Source: Cristatella mucedo
Lineage: Eukaryota; Bryozoa; Phylactolaemata; Cristatellidae
Length of the DNA stretch: 64,000 bases
Direction: 5' to 3'
Assembly (NCBI GenBank): GCA_009760855.2
Contig: WPIO01000008.1
Span: 7,261,001 to 7,325,000, forward strand
The first letter of the stretch is position 1, and each line of letters starts with the position of its first letter. The translations under genes and the position numbers were made by a program. This document shows, one piece after another, positions 62,050 to 64,000 of the stretch. A model generated the notes under the pieces. It ran no database searches. It saw only the letters and a program-made list of their open reading frames with translations, and was not told the origin of the DNA.

Positions 62050-64000
62050 TGTCTCAGACAGCTGCAACTCCAGAGATCTTCTCACTATCGAACGAGTAGA
62101 CCAAGACGGCTCTGTTGGAAGTATGTGTAGTGATTGCTTGACCATCTAAATACTTTAGAGATAAGAATGTTATCTTTCGTTCCAGAAACCAAGTGTAGTC
62201 AATGCCACTGGCGGTAAGTGAATGGAGTTCTGCAAGGTCGGCGAATTTAGGTAAAAATCGTCTACAATACGAAGTCAAGACCAAAAACTGTCTCACTTCA
62301 GTTTCCGATTAGGACGAGGGCCGGTTCATGACAGCCTCGGCATAGTTTGGTGAGGGATACTTGCTTTGGACTTTGTTAAGTACAGTAGGGATGTTTGCCC
62401 AAGCACACACTTCGACCACGAGAGTCTAAAGTTAGCTGGCTGAAGCTTGCAGAAAACTACATCAAGGTGGCCAGCATGCTCTTTGGGTGACGAGTTGTGA
62501 GTTAGCCGATCGTCTAAGTACGTTTCAATGAAAAAAGATCCCCAAGAAGCAAGTCCATCAAGAGCTGGTATGTCCCTGGACCTCAAGTGACCTCATAAGG
62601 CACTCGGCGATAACTCGTAAGCCGAGACCAGGACCAGGAGTGAGTGCAGGCTTGTGTATATCTTCTGACATACTGGTACTTGCCAGTAAACTAAACGCAC
62701 TAGTATTTGCCAGTAAACAGAGTGCATGCCCACAGTGAAGAATGCTGGGCTCTCGCTTAGGTGATCTTGAACGGTGTCCGGTATTAGAAATAGGTAGGCA
62801 TTATTTACGATGCGTTTGTTAAGTTCTCGATAGTTTATGCATATTCGTACAGCACAGTTCTTTTTGGGTGTATATACTGCCGGTGCCAGCCACAGGCTGC
62901 TGCTCTGGCGAATAGTGCCACCTTGCAGCTTTGCACTTTCTCGTGCAGGTGGATTGGTACTCGACGTGCCAGTATGCGGATAGGAGCCATGTCACCTGTA
63001 GGCATGTGGTGTTCAATTAGTGAAGTTAACCCGAGCTTCTTCATGAACAGGTTTTTGTTTTTTCGCGACCATTTCAGAAAATGCCACGCCACGCTTGTCA
63101 CGTCACCGAAGTCAGGTATTGCACTGTTCTCACCTGGGCACCAAGATCGTAGTCAGCACACAGACTCGTTAAAGTAAGGGGCAGCTGTGGCACTGCCTGA
63201 TACTTTGTTTGTATCTGCATCTTGTACAGCACTGCCACTAGTTTTCCAGTGCTCAGAACTGGCACATGTGACTGCACTACTGTGGGACCTTAGAAGGTCC
63301 TGACATGGTATGTTGACATTGTCTGTGGTCAACCGGCTGTTCAGGTCTATAACGGCACAACGTTGCATCAAAAAGTCTGCACCGAGAATGACAGGTGCCG
63401 CGAGAGGCCTCACGATGAGGAACCGATGTATTGCTGGCTGGACAGATAGCCCTTGATTTCCAACTTAGCTGCTATATCAATAATAAATTTTCTCTAGTGG
63501 CATTCACTAAGCTCACGGGTCAGTTTGCATGCAGTGCCGAACGTCAGTACGGCTTTGCAGGCCGAAGACACCCCCTGCCGAGCCACTGTCGATCAAGGCT
63601 TCGCCCGTTGGCGGTTGGCCATTAATTGAAGCAGCAATAAACAAAGGGCCAAGAGCTCAGCACCGGTTGGTTGCATGTGCCGACAGCGAAGCCCCTCCCC
63701 CTGCCTGTCACGACGACCCCCTCTATTTCGTTGAGAAAGCTGCTTATTTCCGAGCTGTCTCCGGTTGGCACAGTACATTGCAATATGGCCAAAACCCGAG
63801 CATTCAATGCAGCGAATAGCACCGAAGCGGTGCTGCTGCAAGCTAGGACTGCAGTTACGGTGGCCAGCATTCCGTCTGCCTGTTACAGTATCACGAATGG
63901 CAGCAACAGCAACGAGTGACTCGCAACCTTATTTCTTAATACTGTGACGATCAGTTCGGAAGTTAGTTTTCCATCGATGTCTCGAATTGGACTAGACATG
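62050..64000 (-). mobile_element. Second Ty3/Gypsy element, broken, runs off the window
   Basis: On the minus strand, in order from the right edge: a gag zinc knuckle CIECSGFGHIAMYC (about 63800-63760), a protease-like APVILGADFLMQR (about 63400), the start of RT with HHMPTGDMAPIRILARRVP (about 63015-62960), and the catalytic ETYLDDRLTHNSSPKEHAGH where DD is kept (about 62530-62470). At 62296-62060 the post-RT segment FLVLTSYCRRFLPKFADLA follows. Frames are interrupted throughout. No integrase or 3' LTR is seen below 62050, so it is 3'-truncated. It differs in sequence type from the 4000-8330 element. Confidence 0.85.

Overview
The window looks like genomic DNA of an invertebrate animal; I cannot name the phylum. 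It is gene-poor and intron-rich. The spliced genes have GT-AG introns of about 1.9-5.5 kb, and much of the rest is decayed retroelements, DNA transposons, tRNA-derived SINEs and microsatellites. I see no bacterial operons, no rRNA and no CRISPR.

Left part (1-16 kb): LINE and SINE debris, a promoter-like or LTR-like block near 3.1-3.5 kb, and a complete but frame-broken Ty3/Gypsy LTR element (4000-8330, target duplication CAGTT). An AT-rich tract follows with a dead hAT transposase (about 9.03-10.52 kb). Then come large GA and GT repeats, a LINE with an inverted 5' part (13.6-14.6 kb), and a minisatellite of 21 apparently identical 22-bp units (15606-16067).

Middle (16-36 kb): two paralogous, intronless, GC-rich rhodopsin-like GPCR genes on the minus strand (18406-19638 and 24190-25440). 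They lie in a direct segmental duplication and are nearly identical at the 3' end but diverged at the 5' end. Between 31.1 and 33.1 kb two phase-compatible exons suggest an unrecognised minus-strand gene. A canonical RFX X-box lies at 30784.

Right part (36-64 kb): by reading splice signals I assembled a seven-exon minus-strand gene, 58021 down to 36073. All six junctions keep frame, and the product resembles the kinetochore MIS12-complex subunit DSN1. Its introns hold LINEs, SINEs, a dead pogo/Tigger transposase and a degenerate copy of a dispersed metazoan family of unknown function. The window ends in a second, broken Ty3/Gypsy element on the minus strand.

Only three loci look like host genes: the GPCR pair, the DSN1-like gene and the 31-33 kb gene. 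A tRNA-derived SINE and a LINE share a 3' hairpin, which suggests the LINE machinery mobilised the SINE.
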